From assembly GCA_945787585.1 (NCBI GenBank), contig CALZIG010000020.1, positions 1-23,466 of the forward strand: a DNA stretch of 23,466 nt. Direction: 5' to 3'. The translations under genes and the position numbers were made by a program. Source of the stretch: an uncultured Gammaproteobacteria bacterium. GTDB lineage: Bacteria; Pseudomonadota; Gammaproteobacteria; SZUA-140. Of this stretch, positions 1 to 9,784 are shown in pieces; the stretch's first letter is position 1; each line of letters opens with the position of its first letter. The notes beneath the pieces are model-generated. The model had not been told where the DNA came from. It ran no database searches and saw only the letters and a program-made list of their open reading frames with translations.

Positions 1-2126
1 AGTGCTTCACTATTAATCGGTTGATTATTTTCAAGCAGCTGATGTACTCTCATTTTTGCACTGCCATTACCTGCTATGTCGATATCATCTACTTCATTCA
101 AGTCTGATCTGTACATTACATAGTCATGCGCTGACTCTTTACAAAGCTCACTGAGAATACTTACTAATTCACGAGAAAAAGGATTATCTTGTGCGCTCGA
201 AGAAAATCGTTGCTGCATAGCGATAAGCAGTTCGTAATACGAATAATTATTATGTGCAGCCATCTCTCTGAGCATAGACCCGCAGTATTCTTTTTTATTA
301 AAACGACTACCACGCTCGATAAGAAAGAAATTTAGTGAGAACGACCATAGCCGATGTTCATCACGCAGCCCAGCAGAAACATTCAAATTAAACGACACGG
401 CCTCACTGGCCTGATTCCGCCATAAAGGTACATTTTTGAATTGCGCCACCGAATTAACCACAAAACTTTTTGCGTCAGGGTCAAGAAGAGCAATCATTTC
501 ACATAACTGTGCTGATGATAATGCACGTGCTAACGCCTGCCTTATAGAGACATCGCGACCATGTGTTTTTACCAGACGTGCAAGCAGCGCAGAATGAGTT
601 TTATAAATACTGTTCCAATACTTCGAAATAGTATTTAAACCCGATGCGTCACCCGATGATATCCAATCAGATAAATTTATAGACACTGGCCGACTATCGC
701 TTTGACTGCCTATGACTTTTTCTTCTTTCTTTAATCGTAAGCGCCCCACGACGGTCTGAAGGTTAACGCCTTCAATGCTCAATACAGCATCAGCACTTAC
801 AACCTGCTTAATAAGATCCCCGTCGACATTTTCACATAAACCAGTTAAAAACTTATCACGTTCAAACTGGCCTGGCTTAAACGTAGCTAAATATAGCAGC
901 GCATAGTTCCAAAAATCATGACGTGCCTCTTTTTCGGGCAGTCCGTCCGTCATCATAAGCACTACAAAGAACGCTCGACATGATTGCAAATACGCCGCAT
1001 GATCACATGCAATAACAGCACACCATTCATACAGTGTGGTTTCACTGAGCTGCGCTATGATTTTTCTTCGATATATAGCATGAAGCATGATGCTGTTTAT
1101 AATATTTTCAACATCGATTTTTTTATTATAATGCAGATCTTTCCATAACCGCTGCAATACAACACCATCATTATCGTTAATCGCATTAATTAAAGTAGAG
1201 GACAAAATTACAGGATCATGGCTTAGCTTACTATTTAGACCAGCGTTCGTATCAATAGCACCAATAATCACATTCAACTCTTTTGAATTACTACCACCTA
1301 CCGTCTTTTTCTGTTCATACAGATACTCTTGAAACCGATCTAACTGAAATACATGCTGAATGGAAAAAACGGCTAGCATTTTATCGATAGTGAATGCAAC
1401 ATCGATACTTCTATTGCGAGAGTCGATTAAAACAGCAATAGCTATCTTCCATACATCAAGTAAACATCTGCGGCGACTCTGTGTACCGATCTGATTAAGC
1501 CCTCCGTGTAGAAGCATGTAATCCGCTAATTTCGCTAGCAACAATTCGATAACAATGAAATTTCCACGCAGTAGTTTACGACCAATCTTTAACATTACGT
1601 CATCAGATAACATGTCAACCAGGCGATCTAACGCGGTATTTAACGAACCAGCTGACTCCAGTAGTGTGATGAGTTCATCACACTGAAATTCAACAATTCG
1701 CATAAATCTGGACTGCATTTCCTTTTCACTGCCTATCTGACAATGCCAGGGAAGATAGCCATAACGAATATAGAACTGAAGTGTTTCAAGGTCAGATGCA
1801 ACCGCCTGTAAAGACACTACTCCAATACTATCTTTTACTGTTGACCTGGCTTTATATTCATCGAGCTGCTCACGCAATCGACGCTTTAAACGCTCAGTTA
1901 ATTCACTTTGGTAATCGTTTAAAGCGACCACCCCAAGATCGACCTCCAACCGCTCTATCCTGAGTATTGAGGTATCATTCGAATACCCATTAAAGACACC
2001 ATCAACTTCACGAACCAAAGCATCACTTACGTACCCACTCAATGCCGCCTGCTCTGCAAAGGCGGCATCCTCCGTAGAAAACGAAACATCAAAAACCATC
2101 TCTTCAACAATGTGTTGACTATGCAT
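1..2126 (-). CDS. eCIS tape-measure protein (CIS_TMP, Afp14-like), C-terminus beyond window
   Basis: The minus-strand frame is open from an ATG at 2126 to the left edge, giving at least 708 codons. I read it directly and spot-checked it for stops. The N-terminus fits the CIS_TMP family: a His-Ile opening, then DVSFSTEDAAFAEQAALS, then a Phe followed by RIERLEVDLG and a charged ELTERLKRRLREQL helix. Near the left edge comes a conserved-looking stretch (FNKKEYCGSMLREMAAH followed by a YYELL motif). Proteins of this family are thought to occupy the tube lumen and set particle length. The start overlaps the last 8 nt of the Afp12-like gene (ATGCATAG), which suggests translational coupling. The start is secure because the family motif begins within five residues of it. 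The real C-terminus, and the ATPase that normally follows, are not visible. Confidence 0.85.
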   Translation of the reverse strand, partial: MHSQHIVEEMVFDVSFSTEDAAFAEQAALSGYVSDALVREVDGVFNGYSNDTSILRIERLEVDLGVVALNDYQSELTERLKRRLREQLDEYKARSTVKDSIGVVSLQAVASDLETLQFYIRYGYLPWHCQIGSEKEMQSRFMRIVEFQCDELITLLESAGSLNTALDRLVDMLSDDVMLKIGRKLLRGNFIVIELLLAKLADYMLLHGGLNQIGTQSRRRCLLDVWKIAIAVLIDSRNRSIDVAFTIDKMLAVFSIQHVFQLDRFQEYLYEQKKTVGGSNSKELNVIIGAIDTNAGLNSKLSHDPVILSSTLINAINDNDGVVLQRLWKDLHYNKKIDVENIINSIMLHAIYRRKIIAQLSETTLYEWCAVIACDHAAYLQSCRAFFVVLMMTDGLPEKEARHDFWNYALLYLATFKPGQFERDKFLTGLCENVDGDLIKQVVSADAVLSIEGVNLQTVVGRLRLKKEEKVIGSQSDSRPVSINLSDWISSGDASGLNTISKYWNSIYKTHSALLARLVKTHGRDVSIRQALARALSSAQLCEMIALLDPDAKSFVVNSVAQFKNVPLWRNQASEAVSFNLNVSAGLRDEHRLWSFSLNFFLIERGSRFNKKEYCGSMLREMAAHNNYSYYELLIAMQQRFSSSAQDNPFSRELVSILSELCKESAHDYVMYRSDLNEVDDIDIAGNGSAKMRVHQLLENNQPINSEA

Positions 2127-4608
2127 TGACATCGGACAACTGCTCCTGCAGAAACTCCTTCAATTCATACGCAGCATGATTCGCTTTATCTGTAGATACA
2201 GCATAATCAGCCCTCACATCAAGCCAGCTTTTATAAATGCTTTCGAACCGATACATTTGGTCAAAATCTAGCCAATAGATATCTGCAAAAATGTGTGCGG
2301 GACAATTATTAATGACACTATCTTCGACCATCATTCTAAAACGAGGGTCATTCGTACGTGCTGTCCACGATGGAAAAATCACGGATATACGCGATGAATA
2401 AAAATTATCGTCGTTATTCAGATCGTCACCATTGCGTTGAATATCACATTCAGGTCTGAGAAGCAGATGATCTACGATGTGAAGGCCTTCGCTTTCAATA
2501 TTGAGATGAATCAAAAAACGATGCAGTTGTAAAATATTTTCTTCTGCCTCTTCTCGCGTTTCAGCGCGGCCGATGTACCACCAGTCCCGTTCACCTTCAG
2601 CACTGAACATCATCTGATAATCATTATCTGGCGCCAAACTTCCCACTCTAAATCGCTCTAACGACACACCACCCTGTAATAGCGAGTCACTTATCATATT
2701 ATTTTTAAGCGGCACAAACAGCTCAAGGTTATCGGTCACATTCATGACCGCTTGCTCTGCATCAAGTAACCGATAAGCGACAGGATAAAAACCATCCATC
2801 ACATGTTCTTTAATATCACTAAGATCAATAGCCTTTAGCTCTCGACTACCACTCTCGGTCGAACAATAGTCGTCGTGATTCAATACTTTTAACCCAAGTT
2901 TGACAAGCGGTATTGTCAGCGAGCGGCATTCGACATGCTTAAAACCAAGCAGTATTGACAATCGAAATTGCAATCCAGCCACATTATCGGTGTTCCAGAC
3001 TGGTTTAGATAGATTGACCCCAGCGGCGCGATCTTTATCGAATCTTATAATCGAAGCAAGACACGCGATCTTGTTTTCGACGATGACTTTGTCTAACTCA
3101 CTATCCTGGTAATAATAGTTAAAATAACGCAACGTCTTTTGTGTAAACTTCTGCCCATAAAGCGCTAACAGGTAATCAAGCACGCGTCCTTTACGCTCAA
3201 AATAATTATCGTATTTTGATAAGATCGTCGAAATAGTCTCTTCTGGTTGAGCGGGGTATAGCAAGCCAACCTCTGCAATCATTTCATCATTAATCACCTG
3301 ATAGCCATAGGTATGGCGCTGACTAGTATCAATCGAATAGAGTTTATTGAGCCGTGCGCAACTGGCGCTAAAGTTTGCCATCACTTGCTCAAACATCAGT
3401 AGATATGATTTAAGTTGGCGTGTTTTTGCGACCGCTTCTTCCGACTCACCACTCACACCGAAGTGGTTAATCCCATAAATTGCCGGGAAATGTGCCTGCA
3501 TCGATGTGTAACTTCCCAGTTCTTTTACCTGCCCCTCAGGCAAAGAATAAAGCGCGCTAAAATCCTGCGCTACTTCTCGCATCGAATCTCGTCGATAGGT
3601 CATTTCGCAATAACGTTTTTTTACTGCGCTGACCATCACCGGCAACACTCCACCGTTGCGAATTAATTCAATCTTTATTCCGTCAGTGGTTTCTGGAATA
3701 TTGAGCGACAATACAGCACCACCATCCCGACGTGGTAACACCTCATAATACTGCTGCCCGTCAATCTCAAGACTTAAACCTTTAATATGATCGACGCCTG
3801 AGATGCTATTAATAATAGTAAAAAGTGAAGAGACTAATACTTCATTTTCAATGTCATTATCTTGCAAATTAAAGAGTCCATGTTGGGTTAGCGGCCCCTC
3901 AAATAGCTGCTCTAATGAATTAAATGCTGAAATCTTCGACGTATAAGCATCAAGCGGAATATTACCAGCGACATACTCACCACATCGATAATATATTTCT
4001 GCCAATAACTCATCAGCATGCTGACTGTTATCAATTTCAATCTTTGCATGCAGCATGCAATCTTTATCTTGCAGAATCGTAATGCACTCCAGGTCCTCTC
4101 CGAGATTACGCTGCTGATGATAGGCGCTATTGATTTTAGCTATCAGCGTATCATCATCAGTCTGAGCATTTCGGCTACGTCTGACCTCTGCGCGATAAAG
4201 CCCTTGTAGACCCTTTCTATTTTCACCAACAGAGACCTTAACCGTGGACAACCAGACGTTATCAATCTCCTTAATACTATCCAGTAACATCTGACGTAAG
4301 TCATTCAGCGTTGTGGGACGACATGGAAATATCTCTTCAGGCAGATGGAGTGACTGGACTCGATAGTCGAGTACACCATCATCATTTAATAGCATGTCCG
4401 CCACATCAAAATCGGCGTGAAAGGTCAATTCGGTAATCACGTAACAGAGCTGTTCAAGAATTGTGACACCGGGATCATGCGCATTAAAGTCACTCCAGAT
4501 ATCACCAGAAATCTTTTGTGCTAGCTCAACACCACGCTCTTTAAGCGCAGTAAAACGCGCCTCATTTTCTTTAACAGATGCCCTCGAAATCGTCACTGAT
4601 TCACGCAT
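2119..4608 (-). CDS. eCIS baseplate wedge protein, Afp12-like
   Basis: This 829-aa protein is a predicted structural part of the baseplate wedge. Near residues 36-60 it carries the phrase IWSDFNAHDPGVTILEQLC, the W-D-x-N-x-HDPG-T-LE signature shared by large eCIS baseplate proteins. Near the C-terminus are DHLLLRPE (about 713-720), FPSW (about 745) and PAHIFADIYW (about 768-777), followed by a Phe-Glu-x-x-Tyr-x-x-Trp pattern. I recognise all of these from Afp12-type proteins. No signal peptide or membrane segment is visible, as expected for a particle assembled in the cytoplasm. It begins 56 nt after the fibre-like gene, with only a weak ribosome-binding sequence, and its stop overlaps the tape-measure start. 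The exact wedge position is inferred from family and gene order. Confidence 0.82.
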   Translation of the reverse strand: MRESVTISRASVKENEARFTALKERGVELAQKISGDIWSDFNAHDPGVTILEQLCYVITELTFHADFDVADMLLNDDGVLDYRVQSLHLPEEIFPCRPTTLNDLRQMLLDSIKEIDNVWLSTVKVSVGENRKGLQGLYRAEVRRSRNAQTDDDTLIAKINSAYHQQRNLGEDLECITILQDKDCMLHAKIEIDNSQHADELLAEIYYRCGEYVAGNIPLDAYTSKISAFNSLEQLFEGPLTQHGLFNLQDNDIENEVLVSSLFTIINSISGVDHIKGLSLEIDGQQYYEVLPRRDGGAVLSLNIPETTDGIKIELIRNGGVLPVMVSAVKKRYCEMTYRRDSMREVAQDFSALYSLPEGQVKELGSYTSMQAHFPAIYGINHFGVSGESEEAVAKTRQLKSYLLMFEQVMANFSASCARLNKLYSIDTSQRHTYGYQVINDEMIAEVGLLYPAQPEETISTILSKYDNYFERKGRVLDYLLALYGQKFTQKTLRYFNYYYQDSELDKVIVENKIACLASIIRFDKDRAAGVNLSKPVWNTDNVAGLQFRLSILLGFKHVECRSLTIPLVKLGLKVLNHDDYCSTESGSRELKAIDLSDIKEHVMDGFYPVAYRLLDAEQAVMNVTDNLELFVPLKNNMISDSLLQGGVSLERFRVGSLAPDNDYQMMFSAEGERDWWYIGRAETREEAEENILQLHRFLIHLNIESEGLHIVDHLLLRPECDIQRNGDDLNNDDNFYSSRISVIFPSWTARTNDPRFRMMVEDSVINNCPAHIFADIYWLDFDQMYRFESIYKSWLDVRADYAVSTDKANHAAYELKEFLQEQLSDVNA

Positions 4609-4664
4609 ACCGGAAGCCCCAGTACAACATAAAACAGTCGATTATTTGAGTGAGAGTACACATA

Positions 4665-5510
4665 TTATTTTTTGGTCACGTGACCACTTTCGGACGAAGA
4701 AGGGTCTATACTTTTGGCTGTTTCGCCCTTACCCAGCCACGACTCACACATATCTTCATCAAACCACAAGCGGGTCAAATAGTAGCGCACATTGACTCCT
4801 TCGCCATAATTACAGTTTGTACGCATCTGCAAGGTGTACTGTCTCCCTTCACCATGCCAACGTAATTTTAGTTTATTAGTAAACGATAGATAATAGGCCT
4901 GCTGATAGTCGATCTTCTTTTTAAGATTCAGGAAATTAAACAACCAACCACCGGGGTTAAACGTATTTAATGCGACAGCCTTCATCAACGCATATTTACC
5001 GGTGCGTGGACTGCCAACACCTGCCATCACTTCTAGCCCATGACACCCACTCAACACCTCTGTAATATCATACCACTCGCCATCGGCGGGAATCGTTTTG
5101 TGCTTATCATCGCTATTGGTACCGATACGACCATATGTACTAACAAAACCACCGACATCTAATGTCCACGCGGGATTATCATTATTAATGCCCACTCGAC
5201 CTTCTGGGCTCAGGGTCACGACAGGTTTTGCGCTGTTATCAAGAGAGACCTTATTAAAAATCAACTTATCCTGATCTTTTTCATAACTGATAGACCAAGC
5301 TGGGTGTTGTGATGCGCTATTTCGAAAAAAACTCAACATGCGCTCATGATCACCTGCTGCTGAAATCTCAAACCCTTGCTCTGGACTTTTATCGAAGCCT
5401 TCATCAACCACATTCAATGATGAATCGATTAAATCACCGAACTGCTCTTCAGAAGGCATCGCCCCTTCACTAAAGAATCGTTTCAGCGTGCTTCTATTCA
5501 TTTTTGCCAT
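4665..5510 (-). CDS. eCIS-associated fibre-like conserved protein (281 aa)
   Basis: The protein opens with MNRSTLKRFF, then PSEEQFGDLIDSSLN, a pattern I associate with a conserved family in eCIS/T6SS-iv-like loci. Residues about 95-130 (VTLSPEGRVGI, then NPAWTLDVGGFV, then GRIG) resemble the repeat found in phage tail-fibre shafts and chaperone domains. The C-terminal half (about 140-260) is a separate beta-rich domain with Trp-Tyr-Asp, KYALMKAVALNTF, NKLKLRW and YTLQMRTNCNYG motifs. No catalytic motif is seen. It starts 3 nt after the stop of the Afp11-like gene and precedes the Afp12-like gene. A role as a fibre, receptor-binding or baseplate-periphery protein is inference. ATG codons at residues 1 and 4 could both serve as start. 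The last codons form a 14-nt perfect DNA palindrome (4673-4686). Confidence 0.72.
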   Translation of the reverse strand: MAKMNRSTLKRFFSEGAMPSEEQFGDLIDSSLNVVDEGFDKSPEQGFEISAAGDHERMLSFFRNSASQHPAWSISYEKDQDKLIFNKVSLDNSAKPVVTLSPEGRVGINNDNPAWTLDVGGFVSTYGRIGTNSDDKHKTIPADGEWYDITEVLSGCHGLEVMAGVGSPRTGKYALMKAVALNTFNPGGWLFNFLNLKKKIDYQQAYYLSFTNKLKLRWHGEGRQYTLQMRTNCNYGEGVNVRYYLTRLWFDEDMCESWLGKGETAKSIDPSSSESGHVTKK

Positions 5511-5513
5511 AAC

Positions 5514-8500
5514 TCAATTACCACCAATAATAAGTGTGCTGCCGATTTCAAGTTCATTGACACCCGTTAATGCAGGCTTAACCGGCTCAATACTCGCTGT
5601 AGTCTCAATAAAATGGGAGCGCATCGGTACCGCAAGGCTCCATGGGTAGCGCGGTAAAATCAACGCTTCGTGTCGACTGTCGAGCGCTGCGGTATCTACT
5701 AACGAATACCTACCACCCATCTCTTCGGTAATGTGCAACATTGAAAAATTAGTAACAAAGTCGATATAGTCCAGTTCACGAATATATGACTCGATGTCGT
5801 CCGCACGAATAGACCAGCCAAACCGAGCCTTGTAACCCACCTCACACCAGGGACAGATGTAATCACTCACAGCGCGATTAAGACGATTAAGGTATAGTCC
5901 CCCGGTATTAATCCCTCCCGAAAATTTAACGGTACATCTCACCTGAATCTGTTCATACACCGGATTTCTAACTTCAATGTTAACGAATGGAGATGAAAGG
6001 CGCTGTACAAATTCCTGAATACGTTGCAACTCCGCACTATTGATCATGCCTCGATCACAACTGTCACGCGCATCTCGCTTCATAGCCGGCACTACAGCGA
6101 TCAGGACATTGCCCGGCTGTGGCACCGAAGTATCACAAACAGTACTTGGAAAACATTTAACTTTATAAACATCAGGAAACTGTTCAAGTATCAAATGCTC
6201 ATAATCCCATATACTTATCGCGCGCCCTTTGTGACGCAAACGTTCACTCACTCGCGTTCTGTAACGCTGCTGATCTTCTGCATCACGCCCAGACAACATC
6301 CGTCCAACTCGTTTGACTGCCGACAGCCCAGCCACTGGCTCCACTGCCCACCACTGCGCATCGGCAGTGATCATACTTATTTTTTTTGTGCTGCTTTCGG
6401 CGGGGCGTTCTTCAAGCACACCCACATTCGTAAAAATACTTTGCAATCCACTAAAACTTTCAACATCCCTTGAGACCGATGCCCGCAACCAGTATTGTCC
6501 CGCGGGCATCACTGAACTGTCGTTGACCATTCCATGTGGCAACTCAAGCGTGACGACTCCGGACATTAAAAAACCCTCGGTCGAGTCTGATAACACGCGA
6601 TTAGCTTCCAGCGCTAGCCACCCGCTTTCCGTCAGGCAGCACCAGTGAATCGGCGGCCTTTGTAACGAACATGCACGAGAAACCGTTTCATCCAGATTAA
6701 AAAAGAGGGTCAATACCCCTGCGAGTGTTTGCGCATTCAGTCCGATAAAAAGATTTCCATCATCGTCATACTGCGGAAACAGCCGTCTTTTTCCCTTCTC
6801 TTTCGCCGGGAAGGCTTGCTCTATGCCAAACGGATGAAGATGAAAGAGCCGCTCTTTTGATGGTATGACACTGGCTGACACGTCTGCCGTCGGCTGAATC
6901 AAAGTGCGAGCCTTATAATTCAGTGAAAGTTGCTTAATTACAGGCGTATAAGGCGAATTAGGTACGGCCTGAGGTTTCTTTCGGCGGCTATTTTCGGAAA
7001 GTACCCGCGTTAATATATGCGGGTAATCAGCGTGCCCAAAGGCATTACCAGGCGAAGACATCTGTAGTCGGACAAAGCCATTACGGGTACCCGAGCGATA
7101 TTCATAGCGTTCATTGAGCTCCATCTCACCCCGCGGGGTAAAGTAATCGATCGCGCTGACCTGCATCACGTTCTTTTCACATATCACTCCACCGCGTCCA
7201 CTTCTAAACATATCAATACGATACTGCACATCTGATTTGTTTGGCATCCAGTGACCGTTCTGTAAAACGCTGATTTCTGCCTTGAAGTCGCCATTCAGTG
7301 GCACAAAGTCATACCCCTCATAGTGAGTCGCAAAACCGCCACTACAGACTGGCAGCTCTCCCCACTCGACGTCTAACTGCATCGCTGTCAGCTGCTTACT
7401 TGCCGTTTCCTGACTACCGACAACAATATAAGAGTGACGCGTTGGCAGAGGACCAAATGGGGCAAAGGGCTTGGTTGGGTCAACTCGTCCCAGATGGTTA
7501 GAGATAACAATATCCTTCACACCTTTAACAGAGACGTCGATTGCGATATTTTTCATGGTGACTGCATTAAGCAGTGAATAAGCAAAAAAACTGGATTCAG
7601 AATCAAGACATACATCTATCATTGGTGAACGACAGTGACGCTGCTCACCATGCAATTCAGGGTCGTATGAGACGACTGGCCCAGCGCTGTGCCCAAGTGA
7701 AAGTGATATTTTCAGGCCACTATTGATGCCACTATCATCTTCGATAGCCGGAGCAACGAGGTATTCTTTTACCTCCAGCCAGCCACTTTCTCCACTCAAA
7801 GCGATCGTAAATGGGTGTTTAAATAAGCGGTAGAAAAGATCCTGCCACGGCTCTTCCAGTAGCGCCAGATAAGTCCCATCATCGCCACCAAACGCTGCAA
7901 CGAGATCGACAAGCCGCTGGTATCGAGCCTCATTTAGAAACGATTCACCACTCAGCAGATAATAACTAAAAATCTCACCGAACCAATTTTTGAACATCTC
8001 AAAGGTAGTAATACGACTGATATCATTAAATTTCGCATCAATGGCCATTGCATCAGGCATTAAAAAATCGACTGTAAGCTCAATCTCTCGCTCACCTTCT
8101 TGCAGCGCAAGGATTGGCGATGCCACGCAAAACCCAATCCGGGCGTCGGCTAAACCAGTCAGTTGCAAGCCGCTTTTAGCGCCTCCAAAAAGAGGCATCG
8201 GCGCAGCAGAAGTGGATAATTCCGCTGCTGACTGCGCGCGTCTATATGACTTACTCCGCGTTACATGCCCTAGTTCACATTCGGGAGAGATCAATAAATT
8301 ACGCTGAAAGGAAAGGGTGTGTATCGCGCTGACGGTTGCGCGCCTGACCAGCAGAGGTGCCTTAAGGTGATACAGCCGCTCATCTGGCGAACGGTTTTTT
8401 TCAGCCGAAAAGGGGGTACTTTCATCCACTAAAAATCGAGTTGCTGTAGATACCGGTTCAAACTTTAGAAAAATAGTTTCGAGTTGACGCTCACGCGGGC

Positions 8501-9323
8501 TAGTTTTGAGGCAGTCTCGATAATAAAACTCAAGATGGCGCTCTGTAAAACGATTAAGTCGTTTTTGTGCCACCTCATAGAGCCGCAAAAAAACCATAAA
8601 CAGGCCAATGGATGGCTCATGAGACTGACTGTTAAGCGAATGCTCCAGCATGTCCGCCACGAGTGTCTGAAGGTGGCGAATACCTGCCGTCATTTTCAGC
8701 AACGATGCGCCAAGTTGATCAACTGCGGCATCATGATCATTAAAGTCGATCGGTGCAGACTGAGAGAAGTGATAATGCTCATCTAGCTCACTAATACCCC
8801 ATACCGAACTCAGCGCTCTTTCACCCTTCATTAGGGCTGATACATCACCTCTTTCGCTTTGCTGAACAACCTCAGCCGCCGTATGTAATCCTGCCACCAA
8901 ATTGGTGCGAATCATTTCATAAAGAGTACTACGTAACTGAGCGGCTGATTCTGACGATACCGCCATAAGACGTTGCAGCCAGAAATCATATCTTGATGAC
9001 AGACTAATGATATAGCCTGCGGGCAGACTCAGATCAGCAGTGCTGATATTGGCATAATCAGACTCAATTTTGTGCGCGTCAGTCGTCGCGATTAACGCCA
9101 TGATGACAGCTTCGCTGGAATTAAATAGCGCCGACCAGTCGCCTTCTTTCTTATTTGCAATATTGTAATAATTAATGGTGCCCGCATATTCCGACGCCAT
9201 CGACAACAGCACTTCAAAGCTCATTTCATCGGCATTAAAATAGTCAGCACGAAATGCCAACGGCTCTCGCTGATGCTGATCAGTGCCGTCTGAAACTCTC
9301 GTGTTAAAGCCGTAATCTTTCAT
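5514..9323 (-). CDS. eCIS baseplate wedge protein, Afp11-like (baseplate J / gp6 family)
   Basis: This 1269-aa protein is the largest complete gene in the operon. The C-terminal part (about residues 1020-1200) matches the baseplate J/gp6 layout. It has RYRTRVSERLRHKGRAISIW, then DYEHLILEQFPDVYKVKCFP, then a PGNVLIAVVP strand, a helix before SPFVNIEVRNPVYEQIQVRC, and GWSIRADDIESYIRELDYID. The long N-terminal region (1-1000) is divergent, with helical segments around residues 200-260 and no enzymatic motif. Such proteins form the wedge around the spike and connect to the sheath. The ATG start is 22 nt after the gp25-like gene and has no strong Shine-Dalgarno sequence, so coupling to upstream translation is likely. 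The stop lies 3 nt before the fibre-like gene. Family assignment is firm for the C-terminus and inferred for the rest. Confidence 0.87.
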   Translation of the reverse strand: MKDYGFNTRVSDGTDQHQREPLAFRADYFNADEMSFEVLLSMASEYAGTINYYNIANKKEGDWSALFNSSEAVIMALIATTDAHKIESDYANISTADLSLPAGYIISLSSRYDFWLQRLMAVSSESAAQLRSTLYEMIRTNLVAGLHTAAEVVQQSERGDVSALMKGERALSSVWGISELDEHYHFSQSAPIDFNDHDAAVDQLGASLLKMTAGIRHLQTLVADMLEHSLNSQSHEPSIGLFMVFLRLYEVAQKRLNRFTERHLEFYYRDCLKTSPRERQLETIFLKFEPVSTATRFLVDESTPFSAEKNRSPDERLYHLKAPLLVRRATVSAIHTLSFQRNLLISPECELGHVTRSKSYRRAQSAAELSTSAAPMPLFGGAKSGLQLTGLADARIGFCVASPILALQEGEREIELTVDFLMPDAMAIDAKFNDISRITTFEMFKNWFGEIFSYYLLSGESFLNEARYQRLVDLVAAFGGDDGTYLALLEEPWQDLFYRLFKHPFTIALSGESGWLEVKEYLVAPAIEDDSGINSGLKISLSLGHSAGPVVSYDPELHGEQRHCRSPMIDVCLDSESSFFAYSLLNAVTMKNIAIDVSVKGVKDIVISNHLGRVDPTKPFAPFGPLPTRHSYIVVGSQETASKQLTAMQLDVEWGELPVCSGGFATHYEGYDFVPLNGDFKAEISVLQNGHWMPNKSDVQYRIDMFRSGRGGVICEKNVMQVSAIDYFTPRGEMELNERYEYRSGTRNGFVRLQMSSPGNAFGHADYPHILTRVLSENSRRKKPQAVPNSPYTPVIKQLSLNYKARTLIQPTADVSASVIPSKERLFHLHPFGIEQAFPAKEKGKRRLFPQYDDDGNLFIGLNAQTLAGVLTLFFNLDETVSRACSLQRPPIHWCCLTESGWLALEANRVLSDSTEGFLMSGVVTLELPHGMVNDSSVMPAGQYWLRASVSRDVESFSGLQSIFTNVGVLEERPAESSTKKISMITADAQWWAVEPVAGLSAVKRVGRMLSGRDAEDQQRYRTRVSERLRHKGRAISIWDYEHLILEQFPDVYKVKCFPSTVCDTSVPQPGNVLIAVVPAMKRDARDSCDRGMINSAELQRIQEFVQRLSSPFVNIEVRNPVYEQIQVRCTVKFSGGINTGGLYLNRLNRAVSDYICPWCEVGYKARFGWSIRADDIESYIRELDYIDFVTNFSMLHITEEMGGRYSLVDTAALDSRHEALILPRYPWSLAVPMRSHFIETTASIEPVKPALTGVNELEIGSTLIIGGN

Positions 9324-9345
9324 TATTATTTTCTATATCGAAACA

Positions 9346-9777
9346 TTAAAGACTCACATTGGACCCTTCATTCAAATAGTATGGATAAACAATGTTGCTT
9401 CTGCTGTTGGTCGTTCGCACGGTGTAATTTAGACAGAACCGAACACAACCATTAAACTGATCTTCAAGATCCACATCGATACTATTCAATGTAATCCGCG
9501 GTTCAAAAAAGAGCACCGCACGCGCGATGTCATCTTTTAATGCCGTCATCACACTTGCATCCAGCTTCTCAAACACTCGCTTCTTCAAACCACAACCGTA
9601 ACTCGGATACATCACACGTTCGCCCGGCGTGGTACCGAGTAAAATACGTAGACTTTCATCGATATCCTGTTCATTGGACACCATCATCACATTGATTGAA
9701 TTGACACCTTTTACAAACGTAGGCGGAAACCCCCAGCCTGTCCCTAAAAATTTCTTGTCGGTACTTATTCCGGCCAT
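9346..9777 (-). CDS. eCIS baseplate protein, gp25-like (Afp9-like)
   Basis: A 143-aa GPW/gp25-family protein, a small wedge component with a lysozyme-like fold that helps start sheath assembly. Visible signature: FLGTGWGFPPTF near the N-terminus, then SNEQDIDESLRILLGTTPGE, RVMYPSYGCGLKKRVFE, and a C-terminal PRITLNSIDVDLED strand pair. I chose the ATG at 9777 because family members begin just before the FLGTGW motif and a GGAGG lies upstream. A TTG at 9795 would add six residues and overlap the PAAR gene by 11 nt. With the ATG start the gap to the PAAR stop is 7 nt. Confidence 0.92.
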   Translation of the reverse strand: MAGISTDKKFLGTGWGFPPTFVKGVNSINVMMVSNEQDIDESLRILLGTTPGERVMYPSYGCGLKKRVFEKLDASVMTALKDDIARAVLFFEPRITLNSIDVDLEDQFNGCVRFCLNYTVRTTNSRSNIVYPYYLNEGSNVSL

Positions 9778-9784
9778 TACCTGT

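Noticed and set aside
4665..4672. A-run before the stop of the fibre-like gene as a slippery frameshift site
   Set aside because: The run of six A's is followed directly by a stop, no extended frame of interest opens after a shift, and the next gene has its own start 56 nt away.
4673..4686. Perfect 14-nt palindrome TGGTCACGTGACCA at the end of the fibre-like gene
   Set aside because: It is coding sequence (Gly-His-Val-Thr), has no loop for an RNA hairpin, and is followed by A's rather than U's on the transcript, so it is not a terminator. A protein-binding role cannot be supported.
6024..6473. Plus-strand 149-codon open frame inside the Afp11-like gene
   Set aside because: It lies antisense to a well-supported gene, has no domain-like sequence and no operon context; a shadow frame.
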